Part shown: positions 1 to 8,899 of the stretch, piece by piece
Numbering within the stretch: the first letter of the stretch is position 1
Layout of the letters: each line of letters starts with the position of its first letter
Assembly (NCBI RefSeq): GCF_042649045.1
Contig: NZ_JBHSEF010000025.1
Coordinates: forward strand, 1-61,594
Length of the DNA stretch: 61,594 bases
DNA from: Chryseomicrobium palamuruense
GTDB lineage: Bacteria > Bacillota > Bacilli > Bacillales_A > Planococcaceae
Direction: 5' to 3'
Made by a program: the position numbers and the translations under genes
The notes under the pieces: model-generated
Seen by the model: only the letters and a program-made list of their open reading frames with translations
Database searches by the model: none
Told to the model about the DNA's origin: nothing

Positions 1-100
1 CGCGCCCAACGGGGGTCGGGTCGGCGACTTGTATATCTTGACGTCTTGCATGTTCAGTTTTCAATGTTCATTTTCTTGCATCGCTCGTTTTGGCGACTTT
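1..100 (-). other. rRNA operon leader (16S gene off the left edge)
   Basis: Read on the minus strand, this stretch follows two strong promoters and contains GAACATTGAAAACTGAAC (about 53-70), the type of leader sequence seen before Bacillales 16S genes. No mature rRNA sequence is visible. In B. subtilis lysS is followed by rrnJ, so an rRNA operon running off the left edge fits synteny. The call rests on motif, promoters and context together. Confidence 0.7.
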
Positions 101-103
101 AAT

Positions 104-133
104 ATAATACCAAATTACGAATCTAGATGTCAA
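104..133 (-). promoter_or_regulatory. rrn promoter P2
   Basis: Minus strand: TTGACA (133-128), an 18-bp spacer, then TATTAT (109-104). It is a near-consensus SigA promoter facing the rRNA leader. Together with P1 about 80 bp upstream it gives the tandem arrangement typical of Bacillus rrn operons. Confidence 0.8.
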
Positions 134-186
134 TTACTTTTTCAAAAAAGTTTTCTCGATGTGTTTCGTAATTTAGCAACTTGATT

Positions 187-215
187 ACTATAGCACGGCC
201 CCAGGCACGAAACAA
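187..215 (-). promoter_or_regulatory. rrn promoter P1
   Basis: Minus strand: TTGTTT (215-210), 17-bp spacer, TATAGT (192-187). It is the upstream member of the tandem rrn promoter pair. Between it and the lysS terminator (about 216-349) I see no gene. Confidence 0.7.
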
Positions 216-349
216 GCACTTTATCTCATCTTTTTTCAACAAAGTTTCCTAAGTTCAACATTTAGTCGCACTTACTTTCATTCAGCCCACATCTTGTGCC
301 TGACAATACTCTTCTATAAGAAGAAAAACAATTCACGCAACTCCCGCGT

Positions 350-391
350 GAAAAACAAAAAGCACTCTCTCCATTAAATAGAGGGAGTGCC
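350..391 (-). terminator. lysS terminator
   Basis: Minus-strand hairpin with stem GCACTCCCTCT / AGAGAGTGC (about 390-361), followed by a T-rich tract (TTTTTGTTTTT). It lies 12 bp after the lysS stop and separates lysS from the rRNA promoters. Confidence 0.85.
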
Positions 392-403
392 AATGTGTTT
401 TGA

Positions 404-1894
404 TTAGTCGCGATGACGCATCAACGGGAACAATAGAACATCACGGATTGATGGTGAGTTCGTCAGTAACATAACAAGACGGTCGATACCAATACCGAGT
501 CCACCTGTTGGTGGCATACCGTATTCGAGTGCCTCGATGAAGTCGTCGTCCATTTCATGCGCTTCGTCGTTCCCTGCTTCCTTCTCGACAAGCTGCGCTT
601 CAAAACGCTCACGTTGGTCAATCGGATCATTTAACTCCGTGAAGGCATTCGCATGCTCACGGCGCACGATGAACAATTCAAAGCGGTCTGTAAAGCGGCC
701 GTCTTCTGGATTTTTCTTCGCAAGCGGAGATACCTCCACTGGGTGTCCATAGATGAAAGTTGGTTGAACAAGAAGTTCTTCTACTTTCTGTTCAAAGAAC
801 TCGTTGAGTACATGTCCCACTTCCATAGAAGGTTTGACTTCTACGCCGTGCTCTTTCGCAAGTGCATGTGCTTCTTCTTTCGTCATGTCTTTCCAGAAGT
901 CGACGCCTGTCACTTCTTTTACAGCGTCTGCCATGTGCCAGCGTTTCCAACCTGGAGCAAGGTTTACTTCGTCGTCTCCGTACTGAACAATTGTTGACCC
1001 TAGCACGTCTTGTGCGATGTGCGCAATCAAGTTCTCTGTCAGGTTCATGATGTCTTGGTAATCGGCATACGCTTCATACAGCTCGATCATCGTGAATTCC
1101 GGATTGTGACGCGTCGAGATTCCTTCATTACGGAAGACGCGGCCGATTTCGTAGACTTTCTCAAGTCCACCTACGATCAGACGTTTCAAGTGAAGTTCAA
1201 TCGCGATACGCATGTATAGTTCCATGTCTAATGCATTGTGATGTGTAACAAACGGACGAGCCGCTGCTCCACCCGCGATAGAATGCATCATTGGTGTTTC
1301 AACTTCTAAGAATCCTTCGTTATCTAGATAACGGCGCATCGACTGAATGATACGGCTACGTGTGATGAATGTCTTTTTGCTGTCTTCACTTGTCATCAAG
1401 TCCAAGTAGCGTTGACGGTAGCGTTGTTCTACGTCTTTTAAGCCGTGGAATTTCTCCGGCATTGGTCGAAGTGATTTCGTTAAGAACGTAAATTCTGTTG
1501 CTTTAATAGAAAGTTCTCCTACATTCGTGCGGAAGACCGTCCCTTTCACTCCGATGATATCGCCAAGATCCGCTGTATTGAAAGAAGCATATGCATCGTC
1601 GCCGATGGCATCTTTACGTACGTAGATCTGAATTTGACCGCCGAGGTCTTGGATGTGCGCAAAGCCCGCTTTTCCTTTTCCGCGCTTGGTCATGATACGA
1701 CCTGCTGCGATGACTTCGTATGGCGTCTCGTCGAGTTGTTCTTTCGTATAGCCTTCAAACTCTTCTTTAATCTCATTACTTAAGTGGCTGCGTTCAAAGC
1801 GAGATCCGAATGGATCCATGCCTTGCTCTTGCATCGACGTCATCTTCTGGCGTCTCACCTGTAATTGATCGTTTAATTCTTCGATGTTCGACAT
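404..1894 (-). CDS. lysS: lysyl-tRNA synthetase, class II
   Basis: 496 aa, cytosolic; charges tRNA-Lys with lysine. The N-terminal OB-fold anticodon-binding domain covers roughly residues 55-150 and the class II core roughly 170-490. Motif 2 is visible as FRNEGISTRHNPEFT (about residue 265) and motif 3 as GLGIGIDRLVMLL near the C-terminus. Length matches B. subtilis LysS (499 aa). The ATG at 1894 is preceded by GGAGTGAC. It lies between dusB and an rRNA operon as in B. subtilis. A terminator lies between dusB and lysS, so it probably has its own promoter; I could not place one with confidence. Confidence 0.98.
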   Translation of the reverse strand: MSNIEELNDQLQVRRQKMTSMQEQGMDPFGSRFERSHLSNEIKEEFEGYTKEQLDETPYEVIAAGRIMTKRGKGKAGFAHIQDLGGQIQIYVRKDAIGDDAYASFNTADLGDIIGVKGTVFRTNVGELSIKATEFTFLTKSLRPMPEKFHGLKDVEQRYRQRYLDLMTSEDSKKTFITRSRIIQSMRRYLDNEGFLEVETPMMHSIAGGAAARPFVTHHNALDMELYMRIAIELHLKRLIVGGLEKVYEIGRVFRNEGISTRHNPEFTMIELYEAYADYQDIMNLTENLIAHIAQDVLGSTIVQYGDDEVNLAPGWKRWHMADAVKEVTGVDFWKDMTKEEAHALAKEHGVEVKPSMEVGHVLNEFFEQKVEELLVQPTFIYGHPVEVSPLAKKNPEDGRFTDRFELFIVRREHANAFTELNDPIDQRERFEAQLVEKEAGNDEAHEMDDDFIEALEYGMPPTGGLGIGIDRLVMLLTNSPSIRDVLLFPLMRHRD

Positions 1895-2004
1895 AATGTC
1901 ACTCCTTCACTCTGTTCTTCCCCAGATTGCAATAGCTTCATTGTACACAACTTTCCTTGAAACTTCACCTCCACCAACTGAAGTCTGGGAATTCAGTCTT
2001 TTGG

Positions 2005-2038
2005 CATAAAGAAAGCTACCACGCCTAGGTGATAGCTT
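2005..2038 (-). terminator. dusB terminator
   Basis: Minus-strand stem AAGCTATCAC / GTGGTAGCTT (2038-2013) followed by TTCTTTAT. The T tract is imperfect. It sits directly after the dusB stop. Confidence 0.6.
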
Positions 2039-2043
2039 ACCCG

Positions 2044-3072
2044 TTATACAGATACAACTTCTTCACGAGAAGCCATGCGCTCCTCCGCGAACTGGTTCAA
2101 GTATACTTTTAATTCGTTTGCATCTTCTATCTGATTGATTATCGTCCGAGCCGTTCCGTTTCCGCGGATACCTTTTAAGTACCACGAAGCATGTTTACGC
2201 ATCTCACGAACAGCCACTTTCTCGCCTTTCAACTGCGCGAGGCGTTCAAAGTGCAACAAGCACACATCGATTTTTTCACGAACAGATGGTTCCGGCTTTA
2301 GGTCACCGGACTCTAAGTACTCTACTGTACGATAGATCATCCACGGGTCACCGAGTGCTGCACGTCCGATCATTACTCCGTCTACACCGGTCTCATCAAG
2401 CATACGCTTCGCATCTTGCGGACTTTCCACGTCCCCGTTTCCAATGACCGGAATTGACACCGCCTGCTTCACATCACGAATGATGTCCCAATTTGCGTAG
2501 CCTTCATACATTTGCTCACGCGTACGTCCGTGGACAGCTACTGCAGCTCCTCCGGCACGTTCAATCGCTTGCGCATTCTCTACAGCAAGGATATTCTTCT
2601 CGTCCCATCCGATCCGCATCTTCACCGTGACGGGTTTGGTGACATTATCGACTACCGCCGATACCATCTCATAAATTTTGTTCGGGTCAAGTAACCAGCG
2701 GGCGCCCGCTTCACACTTGATGATTTTATTGACTGGACAGCCCATATTGATGTCAATGATGTCTGCCGTCGTATTTTGGTCCACATATTTCGCTGCTGCA
2801 ACGAGCGTTTCCTTTTCGCCTCCAAAGATTTGAAGAGACAGTGGATTTTCCCGTTCATCAATATACAACATGCTTAACGTCTTTTCATTCTGCTGAACGA
2901 TCCCTTTATCACTAATCATCTCTGCATAAACAAGTCCTGCTCCAAATTCCTTCACCGTCAGGCGGAATGCCGAATTACTGATTCCTGCCATTGGTGCCAA
3001 CACGACGCGATTGTCCATTTCGACGTAGCCAATACGAAATGGTTTGGTCGGTTTAAGTGTCACTTTCTTCAC
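2044..3072 (-). CDS. dusB: tRNA-dihydrouridine synthase, DusB type
   Basis: 342 aa FMN-dependent enzyme that reduces uridines in tRNA to dihydrouridine (YacF in B. subtilis). A TIM-barrel start is visible (RVVLAPMAGISNSAFR, about residues 22-38), then INMGCPVNKI near residue 110 with the catalytic Cys of the GCP motif, and VHGRTREQMYEG near 180. The start is a GTG at 3072; an in-frame GTG at 3063 is also plausible and better spaced from AGAGGAAG. The 5' end overlaps the end of the small Xre gene by 20 bp, implying translational coupling in the folate operon, as in Bacillus. Confidence 0.94.
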   Translation of the reverse strand: MKKVTLKPTKPFRIGYVEMDNRVVLAPMAGISNSAFRLTVKEFGAGLVYAEMISDKGIVQQNEKTLSMLYIDERENPLSLQIFGGEKETLVAAAKYVDQNTTADIIDINMGCPVNKIIKCEAGARWLLDPNKIYEMVSAVVDNVTKPVTVKMRIGWDEKNILAVENAQAIERAGGAAVAVHGRTREQMYEGYANWDIIRDVKQAVSIPVIGNGDVESPQDAKRMLDETGVDGVMIGRAALGDPWMIYRTVEYLESGDLKPEPSVREKIDVCLLHFERLAQLKGEKVAVREMRKHASWYLKGIRGNGTARTIINQIEDANELKVYLNQFAEERMASREEVVSV

Positions 3073-3280
3073 CTTCCTCTTGCCCTTTTAATTCGTCTAT
3101 TGCGATACCGAGCACGTGGGCAATTTTCGTCCATTGCGTGGCAGTAGGTTCCTTCACCCCTCGCTCCATCTTTCCAAGCGTGGCAGGAGCTACCTCTAGT
3201 TCTTTTGCCAATTCAATCTGACTGATGCGTTTTAACTTTCGGTATGCACGAATGCGTCGGCCCCATCTACTGTTTTCCAT
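3053..3280 (-). CDS. yazB: small Xre-family HTH regulator (YazB-like)
   Basis: 75 aa; almost entirely a Cro/C1-type helix-turn-helix (IRAYRKLKRISQIELAKE through LGKMERG, about residues 9-45). It lies between folK and dusB exactly where B. subtilis has yazB. It overlaps folK by 49 bp and dusB by 20 bp. The target is unknown; position and size make it the YazB orthologue, but the family gives no function. Confidence 0.85.
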   Translation of the reverse strand: MENSRWGRRIRAYRKLKRISQIELAKELEVAPATLGKMERGVKEPTATQWTKIAHVLGIAIDELKGQEEGEESDT

Positions 3281-3738
3281 AAGCGAATGCCCTCTTTCTC
3301 GGAATCGAATTGTGCCGCGAGCTGTGTGATCTCCTCGTGCGGATAAATCGATGCCAATGGAATAAGTACAAATGCACGTTCCTTCATGCGCGGATGTGGA
3401 ATCTGTAAGACATCCGATTCTATATTTTCTTCATTATATACCAAAATGTCAAGGTCTACCGTCCGGGGGCCCCAGCGGATGACCCGTTTCCGGCCAAGCT
3501 GTTCCTCCACCTGCTGACACATCTCAAGCAACTCATGTGGAGTTAAATGTGTCGTCACACCAACTGCAATGTTCAAGAAGGCCGCTTGATCGGTGTAGCC
3601 AACCGGGTCGGTCTCATAGACAGAGGAAACCGAATCGACCGTAACAGAAGACGCTTCCATCAGTGCACGCACCGCTTCCTGTAAAAAGGCAAAGCGGTCA
3701 CCTATATTTGACCCGATTGATAGGAACGCGCGGTTCAT
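3232..3738 (-). CDS. folK: 2-amino-4-hydroxy-6-hydroxymethyldihydropteridine pyrophosphokinase
   Basis: 168 aa HPPK, transferring pyrophosphate from ATP to 6-hydroxymethyl-7,8-dihydropterin, the step before FolP. It begins SIGSNIGDR (residues 7-15), and shows the HPPK signatures YETDPVGYTDQ (about 60), RWGPRTVDLDIL (about 107) and PHPRMKERAFVL (about 130). It overlaps folB by 4 bp upstream and yazB by 49 bp downstream, consistent with one fol/pab transcript. Confidence 0.97.
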   Translation of the reverse strand: MNRAFLSIGSNIGDRFAFLQEAVRALMEASSVTVDSVSSVYETDPVGYTDQAAFLNIAVGVTTHLTPHELLEMCQQVEEQLGRKRVIRWGPRTVDLDILVYNEENIESDVLQIPHPRMKERAFVLIPLASIYPHEEITQLAAQFDSEKEGIRLWKTVDGADAFVHTES

Positions 3739-4100
3739 AGTGTCCCCCGCGCAATCTCTACAGCCACGGAATCATAGTGCCCGCGAATCGGTGGCGTCGG
3801 TTTCACTACGAGTACCTTGCATCCTTTGACTAGCGGAGAATAGGTCTCTAAAATACGCGACGCAATAGTTTCAGCAACCGACTCGATCAACTGAAATGGC
3901 TTCCCTTCCGCCACTTCTTTACACAGTTCATACACTTCTGCGTAATTGACTGTCGCCTTCAAATCATCGGTTTCACCCGCTTGTTTTAAATCTGTCGCAA
4001 GCGTCACCGTGATGCGGAACATTTGCCCAAGCACGTTCTCTTCCGGAAGCGCTCCGTGATACCCGTAAAACGCCATATCGTTTAAATAGATATAATCCAT
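3735..4100 (-). CDS. folB: dihydroneopterin aldolase
   Basis: 121 aa; cleaves 7,8-dihydroneopterin to 6-hydroxymethyldihydropterin and glycolaldehyde. Visible family features are the start DYIYLNDMAFYGYHGALPEE (residues 2-21) and LIESVAETIASRIL (about 76-89). Length matches the family (about 120 aa). Its ATG shares one base with the folP stop codon and its 3' end overlaps folK. Confidence 0.96.
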   Translation of the reverse strand: MDYIYLNDMAFYGYHGALPEENVLGQMFRITVTLATDLKQAGETDDLKATVNYAEVYELCKEVAEGKPFQLIESVAETIASRILETYSPLVKGCKVLVVKPTPPIRGHYDSVAVEIARGTL

Positions 4101-4954
4101 CAGTTTTCCTCCTCATACGTCGCCTTGCCGGCCAACACATCCATCATTTTTACGGTTCGCGCAAGTTCTTTCACATCATGCACACGTACCATATGCACAC
4201 CTTTGTCGATGCCATAACTCACCGTAGCTGCAGTCCCCTCTACACGCTCCTCCACCGGAAGCTTCAACACATTTCCAATGAGACTTTTCCGAGACGTCGC
4301 AAGGAGGACCGGATAACCCATCGCGACTAACTCTTTTAGGTGCTGCATCATCCAAATGTTGTGCGTCGTATTCTTGCCGAAACCAATACCTGGATCGAGC
4401 CAGATCTGTTCATCCGTCACACCGTGTGACTTCGCAATGGCAATGGACTCCTCTAAGTCCGCTTTTGCCTCTGACCAGAAATGGGTATACTCAGCCGTAT
4501 CTCGGTTATGCATCAGAATAATTGGCACTCCGTACGAGGCAGCAAGTGTGGCAAGACCTGCATCCCTCTTCACACCCCATATGTCATTCAACATATCGAC
4601 ACCTGCATCAAGCGCGGCTTTCGCTACAGTCGACTTGTACGTATCAATCGATAAGAGAACGGGAACCCCTGCTTCCCGAATCGCACGAACGACCGGCACA
4701 ACTCGCCCGATTTCCTCTTCATCTGAGATTCGCGTATACCCAGGACGCGTGGACTCCCCGCCGATATCAACAAACTTCGCCCCCTGCGCCACCATTTCTT
4801 TTGTCCGCTCTACAGCCTGTTCGACTTCATTATATTTGCCCCCATCTGAAAATGAATCCGGGGTTACATTTAAAATACCCATGATGACCGTTTCTTTCTC
4901 AAAATCGAGTCGTACACCATGCTTTTCAAATTGCTTCATCATTGGCTTTTGCAT
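4100..4954 (-). CDS. folP: dihydropteroate synthase
   Basis: About 284 aa; condenses p-aminobenzoate with dihydropterin pyrophosphate and is the sulfonamide target. The TIM-barrel motifs GILNVTPDSFSDGGKY (about residue 28), FVDIGGESTRPG (about 63), DPGIGFGKN and LLATSRKSLIG are present. The start is uncertain: GTG 4960, ATG 4954 and ATG 4942 are all in frame, and none has a clean ribosome binding site. It overlaps the end of pabC. Confidence 0.96.
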   Translation of the reverse strand: MQKPMMKQFEKHGVRLDFEKETVIMGILNVTPDSFSDGGKYNEVEQAVERTKEMVAQGAKFVDIGGESTRPGYTRISDEEEIGRVVPVVRAIREAGVPVLLSIDTYKSTVAKAALDAGVDMLNDIWGVKRDAGLATLAASYGVPIILMHNRDTAEYTHFWSEAKADLEESIAIAKSHGVTDEQIWLDPGIGFGKNTTHNIWMMQHLKELVAMGYPVLLATSRKSLIGNVLKLPVEERVEGTAATVSYGIDKGVHMVRVHDVKELARTVKMMDVLAGKATYEEEN

Positions 4955-5792
4955 CCTCACTCTCTATTTCCGATACATACGCTGCATGCAATGTTCGATA
5001 CATTTCGCCATCATTTCCCGGGAAATGATGATCTTCGACCGCACGAATCGGGACGATTTCTTGCACGGCGTTCGTTACAAACACTTCATCTGCTTCTTCG
5101 ACCTCTTTTTGGAGGAAGCGTCCAATCCGGACGTGCAGATCGTGCGCCTCCGCATAGTCGATAACCCACTGGCGTGTGATGCCATCTAAAATCCCGGTAT
5201 CTAGTGACGGAGTGAATAACTCCCCGCCCTTTACCCAAAACACATTCGACGTAATCCCTTCTGCGACCACGCCTTCCGCTGTACACATCAACCCTTCCAT
5301 CTCGGCAAGAGAAGGCAGTTCAAAACGCGCGAGCACATTGTTCGCATAGTGATGCGACTTCAGACGACCCGTGCCTTCAGGAGTATTGCGTGCCACCCGA
5401 ATCCAGCACGCCGTTTTTTCTTTTCCTCGAACCACCGGCGGAAGTTCTTTGCGCATCATCAGAACCGTTGGATTTTCATACGACGTCGGCTGTAAGCCGA
5501 TATCATGTACCCCTGCTGAGACATTGAAACGAAAATAGCCGTCTTTGCCCTCATGCTGTTTCGTCAGTTCCGTCACCACTTCTCGAATTTCCTCTTTTGT
5601 GTACGGCATCCGGATGCGAAACGTTGAAAGCGCCCGTTCGAGGCGCTCCCAGTGTTGATCCCATAAGAATAGCTTCCCGTTATACGTCCGAAACGTCTCA
5701 AAGAACCCGAGACCATACAAGTAACCATGGTCATACGGGGAGATTGTCACGTCTTCTTTTAAAAGATAGTCGCCGTTTTTCCAGCAGTCCAT
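4926..5792 (-). CDS. pabC: 4-amino-4-deoxychorismate lyase
   Basis: 288 aa PLP-dependent class IV aminotransferase-fold enzyme that releases pyruvate from aminodeoxychorismate to give p-aminobenzoate. YDHGYLYGLGFFETFRTYNG (residues 19-38) is a family signature. The LKSHHYANNVLA segment (about 150) carries the candidate PLP lysine. The ATG overlaps the pabA stop (TAATG). With pabA, pabB and folP it supplies the p-aminobenzoate half of folate. Branched-chain aminotransferase is excluded by length and context. Confidence 0.94.
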   Translation of the reverse strand: MDCWKNGDYLLKEDVTISPYDHGYLYGLGFFETFRTYNGKLFLWDQHWERLERALSTFRIRMPYTKEEIREVVTELTKQHEGKDGYFRFNVSAGVHDIGLQPTSYENPTVLMMRKELPPVVRGKEKTACWIRVARNTPEGTGRLKSHHYANNVLARFELPSLAEMEGLMCTAEGVVAEGITSNVFWVKGGELFTPSLDTGILDGITRQWVIDYAEAHDLHVRIGRFLQKEVEEADEVFVTNAVQEIVPIRAVEDHHFPGNDGEMYRTLHAAYVSEIESEDAKANDEAI

Positions 5793-6382
5793 TACACTGA
5801 CACTTCCTTCGGTTCGCAGTACGTTTCGATAAAGTTGCGAATCAGTTTCTTACCTTCTTCCGTCATGATGGACTCGGGGTGGTACTGCACGCCTTCGACC
5901 GCGTAGTCTTTGTGGCGAAGCCCCATGATTTCCCCTTCCGCTGTCCAAGATGTCACTTCGAGGCAGTCCGGAAGACTTTCTTTTTCCACAATCAGCGAGT
6001 GGTAGCGCGTCGCCCGGAACGGATTCGGCATATCCGCATGAACGCCTTTGCCATCATGATGAACCGGCGACGTCTTCCCGTGCATCAACCGCTCGGCACG
6101 AATGACCTTGCCGCCAAACGCTTGTCCAATCGATTGGTGACCAAGGCAGACGCCAAGAACCGGAACTTTGCCGGCGAAATGTGTAATGACATCAAGACTG
6201 ACTCCCGCCTCGTTCGGTGTACACGGCCCCGGAGATACGACGATCATTTCCGGCTGCAGGGACTCAATGTCAGATAATGAAATCTCGTCATTACGCACGA
6301 CACGAATCTCGCGTCCCATCTCTCCCATGTACTGCACTAAGTTATATGTGAAAGAATCATAGTTATCAATCATCAAAATCAT
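5792..6382 (-). CDS. pabA: aminodeoxychorismate synthase / anthranilate synthase glutaminase subunit
   Basis: 196 aa class I glutamine amidotransferase supplying ammonia to PabB, and in Bacillus also to TrpE. MILMIDNYDSFTYNLVQY opens the protein; the nucleophile lies in GVCLGHQSIG (about residue 80) and the His/Glu pair in VQYHPESIMTE (about 170). I chose ATG 6382, which forms an ATGA overlap with the pabB stop; a 13-residue longer frame has no family support. I see no run of GAG/TAG triplets around the start, so TRAP control as at B. subtilis pabA is not supported here. Confidence 0.96.
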   Translation of the reverse strand: MILMIDNYDSFTYNLVQYMGEMGREIRVVRNDEISLSDIESLQPEMIVVSPGPCTPNEAGVSLDVITHFAGKVPVLGVCLGHQSIGQAFGGKVIRAERLMHGKTSPVHHDGKGVHADMPNPFRATRYHSLIVEKESLPDCLEVTSWTAEGEIMGLRHKDYAVEGVQYHPESIMTEEGKKLIRNFIETYCEPKEVSV

Positions 6383-7794
6383 GGCTGTTTCGTCCCTTCC
6401 GCCATTGCTTTGGCCTGCCATAATGCTTTTGCTTTGTTCAGCGACTCGATATATTCCGCTGCCGGAATGGAATCAATGACGATTCCAGCACCCGCTTGGA
6501 TATGCGCCATCCCGTCCTGCACAAATGCGGTACGGATGACGATATTGAATTCCAAGTCACCTGTATAGCCAAACCAGCCGATGGAGCCTGTATAGAGTCC
6601 GCGGCGGACTGGTTCGAGTTCCTCGATAATTTCCATTGTACGAATCTTCGGCGCGCCTGTAATCGTGCCTCCTGGGAACATCGCCTGAACGATTTCTGCG
6701 TTCGACACATCCGGACCGAGCTTCCCTTTGACGTTCGAGACGATGTGCATGACGTGTGAATAACGCTCGATGACCATAAACTCATCTACTTCTACCGTGC
6801 CATACGTTGCGACTTTCCCTAAGTCATTGCGCTCGAGGTCTACGAGCATCACGTGTTCGGCACGCTCTTTCTCATTATCGATCAGTTCCTGCGCAAGAGC
6901 GATGTCGTCCGCTTCGTCTTTTCCACGTGGGCGTGTTCCTGCAATCGGACGGGTCGAAAGTTCGTCTCCTTTTTTCTTCACAAGGAGTTCAGGTGAACCT
7001 GAGACGACGACAAAGTCATCCGCTTGAATATACGCCATATAAGGAGACGGGTTGAATGTGCGCAGCGCTTCGTACATGACGCGCGGCTCGACGCCTAGCT
7101 CTTTTGATTGGCGCACGGAAAGATTGACTTGGAAGACGTCACCTTGTGCTATGTATTCTTGAATGCGGCGCACGGCCTCTTCAAATTCCGGACCGCTCAT
7201 CGACACATGCAAGGTACTGTCGTCTTGAACGACTTCCCGTGCAGCCCCTGTTTCGAAAAGTCGCTCACGAATACCTCGTTCAATGGCTTGTTGCCACTCC
7301 TGGTGCCAGGTATCTAAGTCGACTTCCGCTTGAGGAAGCTTCATAAGTCGTACTTCTTCCGTGTGGACGTCATATACGGCCCAGTGATCGAACAGATAGA
7401 AGAAGTTCATCGGAATACGCAAGTCGTCTTTAGACGTTTCCGGTAGAACTTCAATGACGCGTGCATAATCGTATGTAACAAATCCAAGAGCACCGCCTTG
7501 GAAGTCCGGTAAATCCGGGTTGTATGCAATATGATAATCACGAACTAGTTCTTCAATCAGGGCTAAAGATTCTCCGGATCGCTCTTCGGTTTCTCCCGTG
7601 CTCCACTCGATATGAAGACCTTCCGGAATGGACCAGACGCTTGCAAACGGTGTAAACGCTGCGATGCTCTGATTCCCACCACGAGCGCTTTCAAATAAGG
7701 CATGACGAGTTGCTTCTTTCGCAAGCTCCTGATAGCCATAATAAAATTCATCTTTAGATGCTGAAAATGTGCGAGTATTGGTTAGTTGAATCAC
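6379..7794 (-). CDS. pabB: aminodeoxychorismate synthase component I
   Basis: 471 aa chorismate-binding enzyme forming 4-amino-4-deoxychorismate with PabA. The C-terminal chorismate-binding region shows GDVFQVNLSVRQ, RPIAGTRPRGKDEADD (about residue 300) and FPGGTITGAPKIR (about 395). The start is set at GTG 7794, behind AAAGGGGC with good spacing. The reading frame is open upstream to 7890, but that part is encoded by the cysK terminator and is not protein-like. 471 aa agrees with B. subtilis PabB (470). TrpE is less likely because the gene sits with pabA, pabC and fol genes. Confidence 0.95.
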   Translation of the reverse strand: MIQLTNTRTFSASKDEFYYGYQELAKEATRHALFESARGGNQSIAAFTPFASVWSIPEGLHIEWSTGETEERSGESLALIEELVRDYHIAYNPDLPDFQGGALGFVTYDYARVIEVLPETSKDDLRIPMNFFYLFDHWAVYDVHTEEVRLMKLPQAEVDLDTWHQEWQQAIERGIRERLFETGAAREVVQDDSTLHVSMSGPEFEEAVRRIQEYIAQGDVFQVNLSVRQSKELGVEPRVMYEALRTFNPSPYMAYIQADDFVVVSGSPELLVKKKGDELSTRPIAGTRPRGKDEADDIALAQELIDNEKERAEHVMLVDLERNDLGKVATYGTVEVDEFMVIERYSHVMHIVSNVKGKLGPDVSNAEIVQAMFPGGTITGAPKIRTMEIIEELEPVRRGLYTGSIGWFGYTGDLEFNIVIRTAFVQDGMAHIQAGAGIVIDSIPAAEYIESLNKAKALWQAKAMAEGTKQP

Positions 7795-7851
7795 TGAGGT
7801 TGCCCCTTTTTCACCAGAATGTGCTTTAAGTGTACCTGTATTCGAGGCGTT

Positions 7852-7887
7852 AGAAAAGGAAAAAGACCGCCCATTTGGACGGTCTTG
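7852..7887 (-). terminator. cysK terminator
   Basis: Minus-strand stem AAGACCGTCC / GGGCGGTCTT (about 7886-7864) followed by TTTTCCTTTT. It ends cysK and lies just upstream of the pabB start, so the pab/fol operon needs its own promoter between 7795 and 7850; I see only a weak TACACT there. Confidence 0.9.
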
Positions 7888-7896
7888 CACGGTTAT

Positions 7897-8823
7897 TTAT
7901 TGGTTTTCGAAGTTATAAAGATGTGTACTCAAATAGCGTTCTCCGTTTGACGGGATGATTGCCAAGACTTTCTTGCCTTTTCCGAGTTTCTTCGCAAGTT
8001 CGAGTGCCGCATGGATGGCTGCGCCAGAAGAAACGCCACCGAGAATTCCTTCCGCTTTCGCCACTTCACGAGCCATCGCATAGGCATCTTCATTTGATAC
8101 TTGGATGACGCTATCATAGATTTCTGTATCCAGCACCTTCGGAACAAACCCTGCGCCGATCCCTTGAATTTTGTGGGGACCAGGCGACCCACCAGAAAGC
8201 ACTGGAGAATCTTTTGGTTCGACTGCAGCAATGTGGATGCCAGGGAAACTTTCTTTCAAGACGCCCCCTGCACCTGTGATCGTTCCGCCTGTTCCAATCC
8301 CTGAGACGAACCCGTGCAATTCATCAAATGCCTTCACGATTTCAGGACCAGTCGTCAGACGGTGGACTTCCGGATTAGCTTCGTTATTGAACTGTTGTGG
8401 CATGAAGTACCCATTCTCAGAAGCAAGTTCTTCCGCTTTCGCAATCGCACCTTTCATACCGTCCGCTCCTGGTGTCAATACAAGTTCAGCACCATATGCA
8501 CGAAGCAAGTTGCGACGCTCTGTACTCATCGTATCTGGCATGACAAGAATTGTTTGATAGCCTTTCGCAGCAGCAATCATTGCCAAACCAATTCCTGTAT
8601 TCCCACTTGTTGGTTCAATAAGTGTATCTCCAGGTTTGATGTCGCCTGCTTTTTCTGCGGCTTCAATCATCGCAAGCGCAATACGGTCTTTGACACTGCT
8701 TCCTGGGTTGAAATATTCAAGCTTTACATACACTTCCGCATCGTTTTCGTTTGTTACACGATTTAACTTTACAATCGGTGTATGCCCTACTAGTTCAGTA
8801 ATTGAATGTGCTGTACGTGCCAT
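7897..8823 (-). CDS. cysK: cysteine synthase (O-acetylserine sulfhydrylase)
   Basis: 308 aa PLP enzyme making cysteine from O-acetylserine and sulfide. NPGSSVKDRIAL (about residues 39-50) holds the PLP lysine, EPTSGNTGIGLA (about 68) the substrate loop, and GIGTGGTITGAGG (about 177) the phosphate-binding loop. It has its own promoter and terminator; a dyad between promoter and gene may be a sulfur-responsive operator. The cysK-pabB neighbourhood is that of B. subtilis. Confidence 0.97.
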   Translation of the reverse strand: MARTAHSITELVGHTPIVKLNRVTNENDAEVYVKLEYFNPGSSVKDRIALAMIEAAEKAGDIKPGDTLIEPTSGNTGIGLAMIAAAKGYQTILVMPDTMSTERRNLLRAYGAELVLTPGADGMKGAIAKAEELASENGYFMPQQFNNEANPEVHRLTTGPEIVKAFDELHGFVSGIGTGGTITGAGGVLKESFPGIHIAAVEPKDSPVLSGGSPGPHKIQGIGAGFVPKVLDTEIYDSVIQVSNEDAYAMAREVAKAEGILGGVSSGAAIHAALELAKKLGKGKKVLAIIPSNGERYLSTHLYNFENQ

Positions 8824-8834
8824 TTCCTCACTCC

Positions 8835-8896
8835 TAATTCCTAGTTTTTTGATAGGTATTAAGTGTATGATAGCAATCTAGTAAAAAGACTGTCAA
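8835..8896 (-). promoter_or_regulatory. cysK promoter with downstream dyad
   Basis: Minus strand: TTGACA (8896-8891), 18-bp spacer, TATCAT (8872-8867). Immediately downstream, TAATACCTA and TAGGAATTA form an inverted repeat (8861-8853 and 8843-8835) with a 9-bp spacer and one mismatch. The promoter is clear. That the dyad binds CymR, the known cysK repressor in Bacillus, is inference. Confidence 0.7.
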
Positions 8897-8899
8897 ATT

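Noticed and set aside
4356..5189. 277-codon open frame on the plus strand
   Set aside because: Antisense to folP and pabC, whose motifs are unambiguous; its translation is low-complexity Ser/Thr/Pro-rich, with no recognisable domain.
5793..6420. TRAP (tryptophan) binding site in the pabA leader
   Set aside because: No series of regularly spaced GAG/TAG triplets near the pabA ribosome binding site.
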